From NCBI GenBank assembly GCA_031549415.1, contig JAVBPU010000028.1, positions 1-14,397 on the forward strand: a stretch of 14,397 nt of DNA, in the 5' to 3' direction. The notes beneath the pieces were generated by a model. It worked only from the letters and a program-made list of their open reading frames with translations, did no database searches and was not told where the DNA came from. Made by a program: the position numbers and the translations under genes. This document shows positions 4,788-12,843 of this stretch, in pieces. The stretch's first letter is position 1, and the number at the start of each line of letters is the position of its first letter. The DNA comes from Limiplasma sp031549415. Lineage in GTDB: Bacteria; Bacillota; Clostridia; Christensenellales; Aristaeellaceae.

Positions 4788-7367
4788 ATGAACGCAAAGA
4801 AGCCCCTGCCCATCCCGGAGCTCCTCGCCCCCGCCGGGGACGAGGCGGCTTTGCATGCCGCCGTTTGCGCCGGGGCGGACGCGGTGTACCTGGGCTACAG
4901 CGCCTTTTCCGCCCGGGCCTCCGCCGCCAATTTTGACGGGGAGCAGCTGGAAAAGGCCATTCAATACGCGCATTTTCACGGGGTGCGGGTGTACGTGGCC
5001 GTGAACACCCTGGTGAAGGAGCCGGAGCTGGAAGCGGCCTACCGGGCGCTGGAAGTCATCGCCTACGCCCGGGCGGACGCGGTCATCGCCCAGGATTTGG
5101 CGGTGGTGGCCCTGGCCCGGCAGCATTTCCCCACCCTGGAAATCCACGCCAGCACCCAAATGGCCCTGCACAACGCCACCGGCGTGCGTTGGGCCGCCCG
5201 GCAGGGCATCAAGCGGGTGGTGCTGGCCCGGGAGTGCGGCCTGCGGGAGATCGCCCTGGCCGCCCAGGAGGGCCCGGCCCTTGAGGTGTTTGTGCACGGG
5301 GCGCTGTGCGCCTCGGTCAGCGGCCAGTGTTTGCTGTCCTCCATGGCGGGGGGCCGCAGCGGCAACCGGGGGCGCTGCGCCCAGCCCTGCCGTCAGAGCC
5401 TGCGGCTGGGGGAGCGCAGCGGCGCGTTGCTGTCGCTGAAGGACCTGTGCCTGCGGGAAGAGCTGCCCCGGCTGGTGAAGGCCGGAGTGGCGGCCCTGAA
5501 AATCGAAGGACGGATGAAAAATCCGGAATATGTGGCCGTGGTGGTGGACAGCTACCGCCGGGCCCTGGACGGGCTGAGGGCGCACACCCCCGGCGAAAGC
5601 GCCGCCCATGAGCGGGAATGGCTGATGCAGGCGTATCACCGGGGCGGGTTCACCCAGGGCCACGCCGGGGGCGCCCAGGACGCGGCCCTGGCGGACCCGG
5701 GCCGGGTGAGCCACGGGGGCGTGGCCATGGGCCAGGTGGTGCAGGTAAAAAACGGCCTGGCCACCCTGCGGCTGACCCGCAATTTGCACGATGGGGACAG
5801 CCTGCAGCTTCGCGGCCCGGCGGATGTGGACCTGCGCTATAGCGGCAAGGACAAGGCCATTGGCCAGGAGGCCCTGTTGCGCCTTCGGCCCGGCAGCATC
5901 GTGCGGGTGGGGGACCCGGTGGCGCGGCTGGCCTCGGTGCGGCAGATGACCTGGGCGGCGGATCTGTGCCGGGACAAGGAAGTGGCCGTCACCCTGGCCG
6001 CCACCTTGCGGCTGCATGCGCCTATGACGCTGGCCATCAGCGATGGCAAGCGGGAAGCCGTGGCGGAGGGCGCTGTGCCGGAGGCGGCGGAAACCCGCGC
6101 CACCACCCCGGAGGAGGTCCGGCGACAGCTGACAAAGCTGGGCGACACGGACTTTTATGTGGAAAAGGACGAGGACTTCGCGCTGACCCTGGAGGGGGAG
6201 CTGTACGTGCCCCTCAGCAGCCTGAACGCCCTGCGGCGGGAGGCGGTGGCCAAGTTGCGCAAGGCCCGCTGTCAGGCTTTCTATGGCGAGGCCCGGGAGG
6301 CCTGGCTGGAATTTCACCCGGCCAAAAGCTGGGAGGTGGCCCAGGAAGCCATGAAGGAGCCGGAGGCAGGGGAGCTGGTGCACACCTCCAAGGCCCTGGA
6401 AGCCAAGCTTTTGGGGGAACCAGCGGCAACGGCGGAAGCGCTGGAAGCGGCGGAAGCAGAGGCGGGAACGGTGGCCCAGGCCCGCAGTGCCCCCCTGCCG
6501 GACCCCCAAGCGAAAAACCCCTTCCTGGACGGCCCTGTGGTGCGCTTTTGCCAGGCGGACCAGGGGGACGCCCTGGAAACCGCCGGAGCGGCGGCGCTGA
6601 TCTTCGCCCCTTGGGATGTGCGGCCCCAGGCCGTGGAAAAGGACATCAGCGTCTTGCCCAAAGCCACCTGGCTGGAGCTGCCCCCGGTGCTGACGGAAGC
6701 GAACCTGCAAGGCCTGGCGGAGGTCTTGCGCCGCCACAAGGACGCCCTGGGCGGCGTGGTGCTGGGCAGCGTGGGCCAGCTGGGGGTGGACTGGGCGCTG
6801 CCCATCGCCCTGGGCGGCGGCGTGCCCGTCACCAACCGCTTTTCCCGGGCGGAACTGCTAAAAAGCAAGCCCCTCTTTACCGTGCTGTGGCCGGAATGGA
6901 GCTTTCAGGAGCTGAAAGCCATCCCCCAAGGGGAGGTCCCGGCGCTGCTCACCGTCTATGGCCGGGAGCGGGTGATGATTTTGCACCATTGCCCAGAGCG
7001 GGTGGCCCAGGGCCTGACCGCGGACCGGGGAAGCTGCGCCCTCTGCCAGGGCAGCCACATGGCCTGCGGCCTGCAGCGGCCCGAAATGCAGGACCGGAAG
7101 GGCTACCATTTCCCCCTGCAACGCACCCTCACCCCGGAGGGCTGTTTGATCAACGTACTGAACGCCCTGCCCACGGACCTGCGCCGCCAGGAGGACAAGC
7201 GGCGGGGCCTGGGGGCGGGCATGCTACTCAGCTTCACCGTGGAGCCCAAGGAGGAGAAACTCCAGCTGGTGCGGTGCTTTTCCGCGCTGTTTGAGGACCG
7301 GACCCCCCTGCCCCTCACCGAGCCCGCCGCCCATACGGCAGGGCATTTGCTGCGGGGCGTGGAATAA
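4788..7367 (+). CDS. U32-family protein with DUF3656 region (RlhA/TrhP-like RNA hydroxylation family)
   Basis: 859 residues. The N-terminal U32 domain opens with PELLAPAGDEAALHAAVCAGADAVYLG at residues about 10-36. It contains HGALCASVSGQC and GGRSGNRGRCAQPCR, with Cys174, Cys181, Cys197 and Cys201 as probable iron-sulfur ligands, and GRMKNPEYV after them. Although called peptidases, characterised members (RlhA, TrhP) are needed for hydroxylation of 23S rRNA or tRNA pyrimidines. The middle (about 300-530) fits the DUF3656-type extension, an Ala/Glu-rich linker follows (about 545-575), and the C-terminal part has another Cys cluster (SCALC). The start is ATG 4788: the next domain begins at once, and the frame upstream runs only into the repeat. 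There is no ribosome binding site. Which RNA it modifies is not decidable here. Confidence 0.88.
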   Translation: MNAKKPLPIPELLAPAGDEAALHAAVCAGADAVYLGYSAFSARASAANFDGEQLEKAIQYAHFHGVRVYVAVNTLVKEPELEAAYRALEVIAYARADAVIAQDLAVVALARQHFPTLEIHASTQMALHNATGVRWAARQGIKRVVLARECGLREIALAAQEGPALEVFVHGALCASVSGQCLLSSMAGGRSGNRGRCAQPCRQSLRLGERSGALLSLKDLCLREELPRLVKAGVAALKIEGRMKNPEYVAVVVDSYRRALDGLRAHTPGESAAHEREWLMQAYHRGGFTQGHAGGAQDAALADPGRVSHGGVAMGQVVQVKNGLATLRLTRNLHDGDSLQLRGPADVDLRYSGKDKAIGQEALLRLRPGSIVRVGDPVARLASVRQMTWAADLCRDKEVAVTLAATLRLHAPMTLAISDGKREAVAEGAVPEAAETRATTPEEVRRQLTKLGDTDFYVEKDEDFALTLEGELYVPLSSLNALRREAVAKLRKARCQAFYGEAREAWLEFHPAKSWEVAQEAMKEPEAGELVHTSKALEAKLLGEPAATAEALEAAEAEAGTVAQARSAPLPDPQAKNPFLDGPVVRFCQADQGDALETAGAAALIFAPWDVRPQAVEKDISVLPKATWLELPPVLTEANLQGLAEVLRRHKDALGGVVLGSVGQLGVDWALPIALGGGVPVTNRFSRAELLKSKPLFTVLWPEWSFQELKAIPQGEVPALLTVYGRERVMILHHCPERVAQGLTADRGSCALCQGSHMACGLQRPEMQDRKGYHFPLQRTLTPEGCLINVLNALPTDLRRQEDKRRGLGAGMLLSFTVEPKEEKLQLVRCFSALFEDRTPLPLTEPAAHTAGHLLRGVE

Positions 7368-7439
7368 AGCCAGTGGAATAAAAAGGGAATCAAATTCCGA
7401 AACTGATTCTTGCCTTTTGCGGAAAGGATTTTTGCTGCC

Positions 7440-9794
7440 ATGGAACAGGAACGCGCCCTGCGGGTGCTGGAATTTGTGAAGATACGGGAGCGGCTGGCGG
7501 GGCTGGCCGTGACGGAGCTGGGGGCGGAAAAATGCCGCGCCCTGTGCCCCAGCGCGGATTTTAGCGCGGTGCGCCGGGCCCTGGATGAAACCGAGGAAGC
7601 CGTGGTGATGCTCAGCTTCCTGGGCGGCTGCCCTCTGGTGGCCTATGGGGACGTGCGGGAGCAGGTCACCTTGGCCCGCAAGGGCGCGGCCCTGGGGCTG
7701 CGGGCGCTGCTGGACGTGGCCGGGTGCCTGCGGGCCGCCCGGGCCGCCCGCTCCGCCCTGGTCCGGGACAAGGGCGACACCCCCATCCTCACCGGGCTGG
7801 CCAGCCGCCTCACCGCCCTGCCCAGCATCGAGCAGGAGATCACCAGCGCCATCATCAGCGACGAGGAAATCGCCGACAAGGCCTCCGCCGAGCTGTACCA
7901 GCTTCGCCGCCAGATCCGCGGGGCCAACGAGCGCATGCGGGACAAATTAAACAGCATGATCAAAAGCGCCACCTTTTCCAAATACTTGCAGGATGCTATC
8001 ATCACCCTTCGGGGGGACCGGTACTGCATCCCCGTGAAGCAGGAGTACCGCACCAGCGTCCCCGGCCTGGTTCACGACCAAAGCAGCAGCGGGGCCACCC
8101 TGTTCATTGAACCCATGGCCGTGGTGGAAATGGGCAACGACCTGAAACAGCTTCGCGCCAAGGAACAGCTGGAAATCGTCCGTATTCTCCAAGCCCTCTC
8201 CGACCAGCTGGCCCCCCATGCGGACGCCATTCACGAGAACATTGACCTGCTGACCCATCTGGACATGGCCTTTGCCAAGGGCCAGCTGTCCCGGGACATG
8301 TCCGCCGTGCTGCCCAAGCTGAACCAGCGGGGCTACATCAAGATCATCCGGGGCCGCCACCCCCTCATCGACCCAAAAGCCGTGGTACCCAGCGATCTCT
8401 GGCTGGGGGAGGCCTTCACCACCCTCATCATCACCGGCCCCAACACCGGCGGCAAGACCGTCACCCTGAAAACCGTGGGCCTGTTCACGCTCATGGCCCA
8501 GGCCGGGCTGCACGTGCCCGCCCAGCTGGGCACGGAAATGGCCGTCTTTGGCCGGGTCTTTGCGGACATCGGCGACGAGCAGTCCATTGAGCAGTCCCTG
8601 TCCACCTTCTCCTCCCACATGACCAACATCGTCCACATCATGCAAAACGCCCAGGAAAACGATTTGGTGCTGTTTGACGAGCTGGGGGCGGGCACGGACC
8701 CCACCGAGGGCGCGGCCCTGGCCCAAAGCATTTTGGTGAGCCTGCTGCGGCGTCAAATCCGCACCATGGCCACCACCCACTACAGCGAGCTGAAAGCCTT
8801 TGCCCTGGGCACCCCCGGCGTGGAAAACGCCAGCGTGGAGTTTGACGTGGAAAGCCTGCGGCCCACCTACCGACTGTCCATCGGCATCCCCGGCAAGAGC
8901 AACGCCTTTGAAATCTCCCGCAAGCTGGGGTTATCCCAGGAGCTGATCGACGCCTCCCGGGCGCTGCTGTCCAAGGAGGAAATTCGCTTTGAGGACGTGA
9001 TTGCCAACGCCGAGTTCCACCGCCAGGTGGCCGAGCGGGAGCGGGTGCTGGCCGAGGAGCTGCGCCAGGAGACCGTGCGCATGCGGGACGAGGCGGAAAA
9101 GCTGCAACGCAGCATGGAGGAGGCCAAACAAAAGCACCTGCACAAGGCCAAGGAGGACGCCCGCCGGGTGCTGGAAAACGCCCGCCGGGAGGCGGAGGGC
9201 ATCCTGTCGGACCTCAAGACCCTGCGCAAGCAGCAAAATTCGCCCCTGGCCGAGGCCCAGGCCCTGCAAAAGCGCCTGGAAAAAGGCATTGACGAATTAA
9301 GCGAGGGCCTGGCCCAGCCCAGCCAGTTCGCCTTCACCCCGCCCAAAACCGTCCGGGTGGGCGACAGCGTGGAGATCGTCCACCTGAAAACCAAGGGCAC
9401 CGTCCTCTCCCTTCCCGACAACAAGGGTGAGGTGCAAATCCAAGCGGGCATTATGAAGATGAAAGCCCATTTAACCCAGCTAAAGCTGCTGGAACCCCCC
9501 AAGGAAAAGGCCTCCCGGGTGCTGGCCCAGACCGGCACCGCCAGCCGCACCGTGCCCCTGGAAACCGACGTCCGCGGCATGGCCCTGGACGAGGCACTTC
9601 CCGCCGTGGACACCTACCTGGACGAGGCCACCCTGGCGGGTCTCTCCGAGGTCAGCATCATCCACGGCAAGGGCACCGGCGTCCTGCGCACCGGCATCCA
9701 GCGCCACCTGAAACGCCACATGCACGTGAAAAGCTACCGGGACGGCGTGTACGGCGAAGGCGAGCAGGGGGTTACGGTGGTGCGGCTCAAGTGA
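7440..9794 (+). CDS. mutS2: MutS2 ATPase/endonuclease with Smr domain
   Basis: 784 residues, the usual family length. The order is a clamp/core region (1-about 320), an ABC-type ATPase with Walker A GPNTGGKT (333-340), Walker B VLFDE (Asp413, Glu414) and the following GAGTDPTEG, a long charged coiled coil (about 515-620), a KOW-like region (about 632-690) and a C-terminal Smr nuclease domain with DVRG (710-713) and HGKGTG (742-747). Known relatives lack mismatch-repair activity; in Bacillus subtilis MutS2 acts on collided ribosomes, and elsewhere it restrains recombination. ATG 7440 has AAAGGA (7423-7428) upstream and is followed by the usual EQERALRVLEFVKI opening; a TTG 10 codons earlier has no such signal. 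The gene follows the U32 gene after 72 bp with no clear terminator or promoter, so read-through is likely. Confidence 0.97.
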   Translation: MEQERALRVLEFVKIRERLAGLAVTELGAEKCRALCPSADFSAVRRALDETEEAVVMLSFLGGCPLVAYGDVREQVTLARKGAALGLRALLDVAGCLRAARAARSALVRDKGDTPILTGLASRLTALPSIEQEITSAIISDEEIADKASAELYQLRRQIRGANERMRDKLNSMIKSATFSKYLQDAIITLRGDRYCIPVKQEYRTSVPGLVHDQSSSGATLFIEPMAVVEMGNDLKQLRAKEQLEIVRILQALSDQLAPHADAIHENIDLLTHLDMAFAKGQLSRDMSAVLPKLNQRGYIKIIRGRHPLIDPKAVVPSDLWLGEAFTTLIITGPNTGGKTVTLKTVGLFTLMAQAGLHVPAQLGTEMAVFGRVFADIGDEQSIEQSLSTFSSHMTNIVHIMQNAQENDLVLFDELGAGTDPTEGAALAQSILVSLLRRQIRTMATTHYSELKAFALGTPGVENASVEFDVESLRPTYRLSIGIPGKSNAFEISRKLGLSQELIDASRALLSKEEIRFEDVIANAEFHRQVAERERVLAEELRQETVRMRDEAEKLQRSMEEAKQKHLHKAKEDARRVLENARREAEGILSDLKTLRKQQNSPLAEAQALQKRLEKGIDELSEGLAQPSQFAFTPPKTVRVGDSVEIVHLKTKGTVLSLPDNKGEVQIQAGIMKMKAHLTQLKLLEPPKEKASRVLAQTGTASRTVPLETDVRGMALDEALPAVDTYLDEATLAGLSEVSIIHGKGTGVLRTGIQRHLKRHMHVKSYRDGVYGEGEQGVTVVRLK

Positions 9795-9797
9795 GCT

Positions 9798-9947
9798 TCG
9801 ACAAAGTGGGCAAACCCACTTTGTCGAGTTTACGGGTGATGTTTGCGCTGACGCGCAAACGCCCCGCCCGACCGGCAAAGCCGGTCGATACGAATTCCAT
9901 GGTCGGGATTCTCCTGACCATACCACCCTCCAACGAGACTTCGTTGG
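9798..9947. repeat. train of five short perfect hairpins between mutS2 and the response regulator
   Basis: Five stem-loops follow each other at 8-13 bp spacing. H1: 13 bp, 9798-9810/9815-9827, loop CAAA. H2: 8 bp, 9841-9848/9853-9860, loop TGAC. H3: 8 bp, 9869-9876/9880-9887, loop AAA. H4: 10 bp with one G-T, 9899-9908/9912-9921, loop TTC. H5: 7 bp, 9930-9936/9941-9947, loop GACT. None is followed by a T tract, so only H1, just after the mutS2 stop, might act as a weak terminator. The whole 190-bp gap has no clear promoter for the response regulator. The core of H1 (AAAGTGGG/CCCACTTT) is also the core of the terminator at 12744. Confidence 0.85.
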
Positions 9948-9972
9948 CAATTTGGCCGAAGGCTGTTAGGCA

Positions 9973-9978
9973 AAGGGG
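9973..9978 (+). promoter_or_regulatory. ribosome binding site that fixes the TTG start of the response regulator
   Basis: AAGGGG lies 9 nt before the TTG at 9988-9990. No ATG or GTG gives a complete receiver domain, so this site supports the TTG. Confidence 0.65.
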
Positions 9979-9987
9979 ACGGTAGTT

Positions 9988-10689
9988 TTGAGCGACAAAC
10001 AAAAGATACTCCTCGTGGACGATGATGTGAACATCAGCCATTTGGTGCGGCTGTATTTGGAAAAAGAAGGGTATGCTGTTACCGAGGCCGTGCGCGGGGA
10101 CGAGGCCCTGGTGGCCTTCAAGCGGCAACCGCCGGATTTGGTGCTGCTGGATGTGATGCTGCCTGGGGTGGACGGGCTGCAGGTGCTGCGGGAGATTCGC
10201 AAGCTGGGCAAAACCCCGGTGATCATGCTCACCGCCAAGGACGAGACCTTTGACAAGGTGCTGGGCCTGGAGCTGGGCGCGGACGACTACATCACCAAGC
10301 CCTTTGAAAACAAGGAGCTGGTGGCCCGGGTGAAGGCGGTGCTGCGCCGGGCCGTGGCGGAGACCAGCAAAGAGGAAGGGGACGATACGCTGGTGTTCCC
10401 CGGCCTTACGGTATCGCTGCTGCGCTACGAGGTCACCTACGAGGACAAGCCCGTGGAGATGCCCCCCAAGGAGCTGGAGGTGCTCTACTACCTGGCCTCC
10501 CATCCCAACCTGGTGTTCACCCGGGAGCAGCTTTTGGAGCGGGTCTGGGGCTTTGATTTCTTTGGGGACAGCCGCACCGTGGACGTACACATCAAGCGCC
10601 TGCGCGAAAAGCTGCCCGGCTGCGAGCAACACGGCTGGGAGATTCACACCGTGTGGCGAGTGGGCTACAAGTTTGAGTGCAAGGCGTAA
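9988..10689 (+). CDS. OmpR/PhoB-family response regulator
   Basis: 233 residues. The receiver domain (1-about 120) has the acidic pocket Asp11-Asp13, phosphoacceptor Asp55 in LVLLDVMLPG, Thr82 in VIMLTAKD and Lys104 in YITKPF. The C-terminal winged-helix DNA-binding domain (about 135-233) shows the family line from ELEVLYYLASHP through FTREQLLERVWG to SRTVDVHIKRLREKL and VGYKF. It is therefore a complete, phosphorylation-controlled transcription factor. Translation starts at TTG, which usually lowers output. The histidine kinase gene begins 14 nt after its stop, so the two form one operon. Target genes are unknown. Similar pairs in Bacillota include PhoP/PhoR, WalR/WalK and ResD/ResE, but nothing in the sequence ties this pair to one of them. 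Confidence 0.95.
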   Translation: MSDKQKILLVDDDVNISHLVRLYLEKEGYAVTEAVRGDEALVAFKRQPPDLVLLDVMLPGVDGLQVLREIRKLGKTPVIMLTAKDETFDKVLGLELGADDYITKPFENKELVARVKAVLRRAVAETSKEEGDDTLVFPGLTVSLLRYEVTYEDKPVEMPPKELEVLYYLASHPNLVFTREQLLERVWGFDFFGDSRTVDVHIKRLREKLPGCEQHGWEIHTVWRVGYKFECKA

Positions 10690-10703
10690 GCGGGGCGAAA
10701 AAG

Positions 10704-12158
10704 ATGTTTCAAAGCATGTTTGGCAGGCTCCTGGCGCTGTTTTTGGCGGCCATTGTGGCGGTGGTGCTCATCGGCGCGCCCCTTTCCATCGTGGCCATCC
10801 GCACCAACATGACCGCCTCCCGCATGGAAAACCTCATGGTCCAGGCCCGGGACATCGCCTTTTTGGCCAGCCGGGTGGAGAATTCCGCCCTGAATGAATA
10901 CCTGGGCGTGGACACCCCCACCGAGGATTACCTGCAATGGAAGGCCCAAAGCGTGTTCCAGGACTACGGCGCATACATTTTCATCGTGGACCGCAACGGC
11001 GTGGTGAGGGACAACATGCCCTTCGCCATCGAAAAGCAGCCGGACATTGCGGATACCTTAAAGAAGGAGGATATGGGCGACGTGCTGCTGGAGGTGCTCT
11101 CCGGCAAGGAGGTGAAAACCCGCATCGCCAGCGGCAAGCAGGGGGTGATCTTCACCGTGGCGGCCCCCTGCGTGCAAAACGGCAAGGTGCTGGGGGCTGT
11201 GTTCATTCACACCAGCGCCCAGGTCATTGAGGCCGAGTACCGGGGCGTGCTGGCGCAAATGCTGCTGGGCTTTGCCGTGGCTTCCCTGCTGGCCTTTGTG
11301 GCCGCTGTGCTGTACACCCGCTCCATCCTAAGGCCCCTCACCGTCATCACCCAGGCTGCCGAGTCCATGAGCCGGGGCCAGTTCCAGCGGGCGGACATCA
11401 CCGGCGTGGACGAGGTGCGCCAGCTGGCCGGGGCCTTCAACGTGATGGCGGAAAAGCTGGAACAGGTGGAGGACAGCCGCCGGGAGTTTGTGGCCAACGT
11501 CAGCCACGAGCTGCGCTCCCCGGTCACCAGCATCCACGGCTTTGTGGAGGGCATGCTGGACGGCACCATCCCCCAAGAAGAACAGAAAAAATACTTACAG
11601 GTCGTCAAGGATGAGACCGTGCGCCTCAAAACCCTTATCGCGGACCTGTTGCAGCTAAGCCGCATGGACAAAGGCGCGGACCCGCTCCACTACACGGAGT
11701 ACGACATCAACGAGTCCATCCGCCGGGTGCTGATTGGCCGGATGAGCGACATGGAAGAAAAAAAGTTGAACGTTCACCTGGAATTTGAAACCGATCCCTG
11801 CCCCGTCCATGCCGACAAAGACCGGATTACACAGGTTTTGCTGAACCTTGTCGATAATGCGGTGAAATTTGTAGGCTTTGGGGGGAACTTGACAATTCAT
11901 ACCCTTTTGGTGCATGATAGGGTATCGGTGACCGTTGGCAATGATGGTCCGCCCATTTTGGAACCGGACCGGCCACACATTTTTGAGCGGTTTTACAAGG
12001 CGGATAAGGCGCACACCTCTGGAAAAGGTACGGGTTTGGGCCTGAGCATATGCAAGCAGATCATGGACATGCACGGTGAAAGTATTTCACTGCTCCCAGG
12101 CGATATGGGCGTGGCCTTCCGGTTTACGCTACAGGCGGGGCAAAAGGCCCGGCCTTAG
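10704..12158 (+). CDS. membrane sensor histidine kinase, partner of the response regulator
   Basis: 484 residues from ATG 10704, with GGGG 8 nt upstream. TM1 spans about 6-30, then an outside sensor domain of about 155 residues resembling a PAS/Cache fold (FQDYGAYIFIVDRNGVV, GVIFTVAAPCVQNGKVLGAVFIHT). TM2 is about 186-206, a HAMP linker about 207-258. HisKA carries phospho-acceptor His268 in FVANVSHELRSPVTSI. The ATPase domain has the N box LVDNAVKF (Asn385), the G1 variant VGNDGPPI, the F box IFERFYKADKAH and the G2 box GTGLGLS (442 onward). All catalytic elements are present, so it should be active. It autophosphorylates and passes phosphate to the regulator encoded upstream. The signal is unknown. 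The ATPase part (from about 11755) uses visibly more A/T-ending codons than the front part. Confidence 0.95.
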   Translation: MFQSMFGRLLALFLAAIVAVVLIGAPLSIVAIRTNMTASRMENLMVQARDIAFLASRVENSALNEYLGVDTPTEDYLQWKAQSVFQDYGAYIFIVDRNGVVRDNMPFAIEKQPDIADTLKKEDMGDVLLEVLSGKEVKTRIASGKQGVIFTVAAPCVQNGKVLGAVFIHTSAQVIEAEYRGVLAQMLLGFAVASLLAFVAAVLYTRSILRPLTVITQAAESMSRGQFQRADITGVDEVRQLAGAFNVMAEKLEQVEDSRREFVANVSHELRSPVTSIHGFVEGMLDGTIPQEEQKKYLQVVKDETVRLKTLIADLLQLSRMDKGADPLHYTEYDINESIRRVLIGRMSDMEEKKLNVHLEFETDPCPVHADKDRITQVLLNLVDNAVKFVGFGGNLTIHTLLVHDRVSVTVGNDGPPILEPDRPHIFERFYKADKAHTSGKGTGLGLSICKQIMDMHGESISLLPGDMGVAFRFTLQAGQKARP

Positions 12159-12200
12159 GCAGGCCCCGCTAGGCGGGCCAGCCGGAGGATTGCACCACAA

Positions 12201-12206
12201 AGGAGG
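12201..12206 (+). promoter_or_regulatory. AGGAGG ribosome binding site that decides the aroK start
   Basis: A perfect AGGAGG, preceded by AA, lies 8 nt before ATG 12215 but only 2 nt before the in-frame ATG 12209. Normal spacing therefore selects 12215. Confidence 0.8.
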
Positions 12207-12214
12207 ATATGCGG

Positions 12215-12724
12215 ATGGACCGCCATATTTTTTTGGTGGGGATGCCCGGGAGCGGAAAGAGCGCCCTGGGCCGCAGGGTTGCGCTGAAGCTGCAACTGCC
12301 CTACCTGGACACGGACGCGTATTTGACCGAGCGCACCGGTATGAATACGGCAGAAATATATGAGACCTATGGCGAGCAGGCCTTCCGGGACGGGGAGACC
12401 CGCCTGCTGCAAGAGCTGATCAACGCCACTCCCGGCATCATCTCCACCGGCGGCGGCGTGTCCCTGCGGGAGGAAAACCGCAGGATTATGCGCAACCACG
12501 GGTATATTGTGCTGATCGACCGGCCCATTGACGATATTATGATGGACATCCGCGCCGAAAAGCGCCCCCTGCTGGCCCAGAAGGGCCGGGAGGAGATTGA
12601 GCGCATTTATGAGGAGCGCATGCCCATTTACAAGGGCATTGCCGATGTGTCCATGAACAATGGCAATGGGTTCCACAACGGGCTCAAGGGCCTGGAGGAG
12701 ATTGTGCTGCGGTTTTCCGCGTAG
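12215..12724 (+). CDS. aroK: shikimate kinase
   Basis: 169 residues, normal for the family. It phosphorylates shikimate at the 3-hydroxyl with ATP, the fifth step of the shikimate (chorismate) pathway for aromatic amino acids, in the cytoplasm. Visible sites: Walker A GMPGSGKS (9-16), shikimate-binding Asp34 next to Asp32 in LDTD, Arg58 in FRDGE, the glycine triplet GGG (79-81), the LID arginine Arg117 in KRPLL, and Arg135 in EERMPIY. All are intact. It follows the kinase gene after 56 bp without a clear terminator, so it may be the last gene of that operon. No other shikimate-pathway gene is in the window. A symbol of aroL would describe the same reaction. A strong terminator follows. Confidence 0.96.
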   Translation: MDRHIFLVGMPGSGKSALGRRVALKLQLPYLDTDAYLTERTGMNTAEIYETYGEQAFRDGETRLLQELINATPGIISTGGGVSLREENRRIMRNHGYIVLIDRPIDDIMMDIRAEKRPLLAQKGREEIERIYEERMPIYKGIADVSMNNGNGFHNGLKGLEEIVLRFSA

Positions 12725-12743
12725 AGTTGGAGAAAAGAGAGTC

Positions 12744-12769
12744 AAAAAGTGGGTTCGCCCACTTTTTTT
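12744..12769 (+). terminator. terminator of the aroK transcript with UUCG tetraloop
   Basis: AAAAAGTGGG (12744-12753) pairs perfectly with CCCACTTTTT (12758-12767) around a TTCG loop, running straight into seven T (12763-12769). It lies 19 bp past the aroK stop. The A-rich left arm means it could also work in the other direction. Confidence 0.93.
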
Positions 12770-12790
12770 GTGTGATACGCGTGGCCAAAC

Positions 12791-12825
12791 AAAAACACGG
12801 CAAAATTGCCGTGTTTGCCGTGTTT
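12791..12825 (-). terminator. terminator of the minus-strand zinc-ribbon gene, possibly bidirectional
   Basis: AAACACGGCAA (12793-12803) pairs with TTGCCGTGTTT (12806-12816). Read on the minus strand the stem ends in five T, in place to end the zinc-ribbon transcript that stops at 12844. The right arm is duplicated: GCCGTGTTT occurs at 12808-12816 and again at 12817-12825, followed by more T. The second copy could pair with the same left arm and stop plus-strand transcription. Confidence 0.8.
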
Positions 12826-12843
12826 TTTGTGTGGAGAACAATA

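Noticed and set aside
4599..6737. 712-codon open frame on the minus strand
   Set aside because: It is antisense to the U32 gene, rich in Pro/Gly/His/Gln from high-GC shadow reading, and matches no domain.
7947..8780. 277-codon minus-strand frame opposite mutS2
   Set aside because: High-GC antisense shadow; the sense strand encodes the conserved MutS2 ATPase domain.
11925..11960. Defective G1 box (VGNDGPPI instead of DxGxG) in the kinase
   Set aside because: The NDGPPI form is common in active kinases of Bacillota, and the N, F and G2 boxes are intact.
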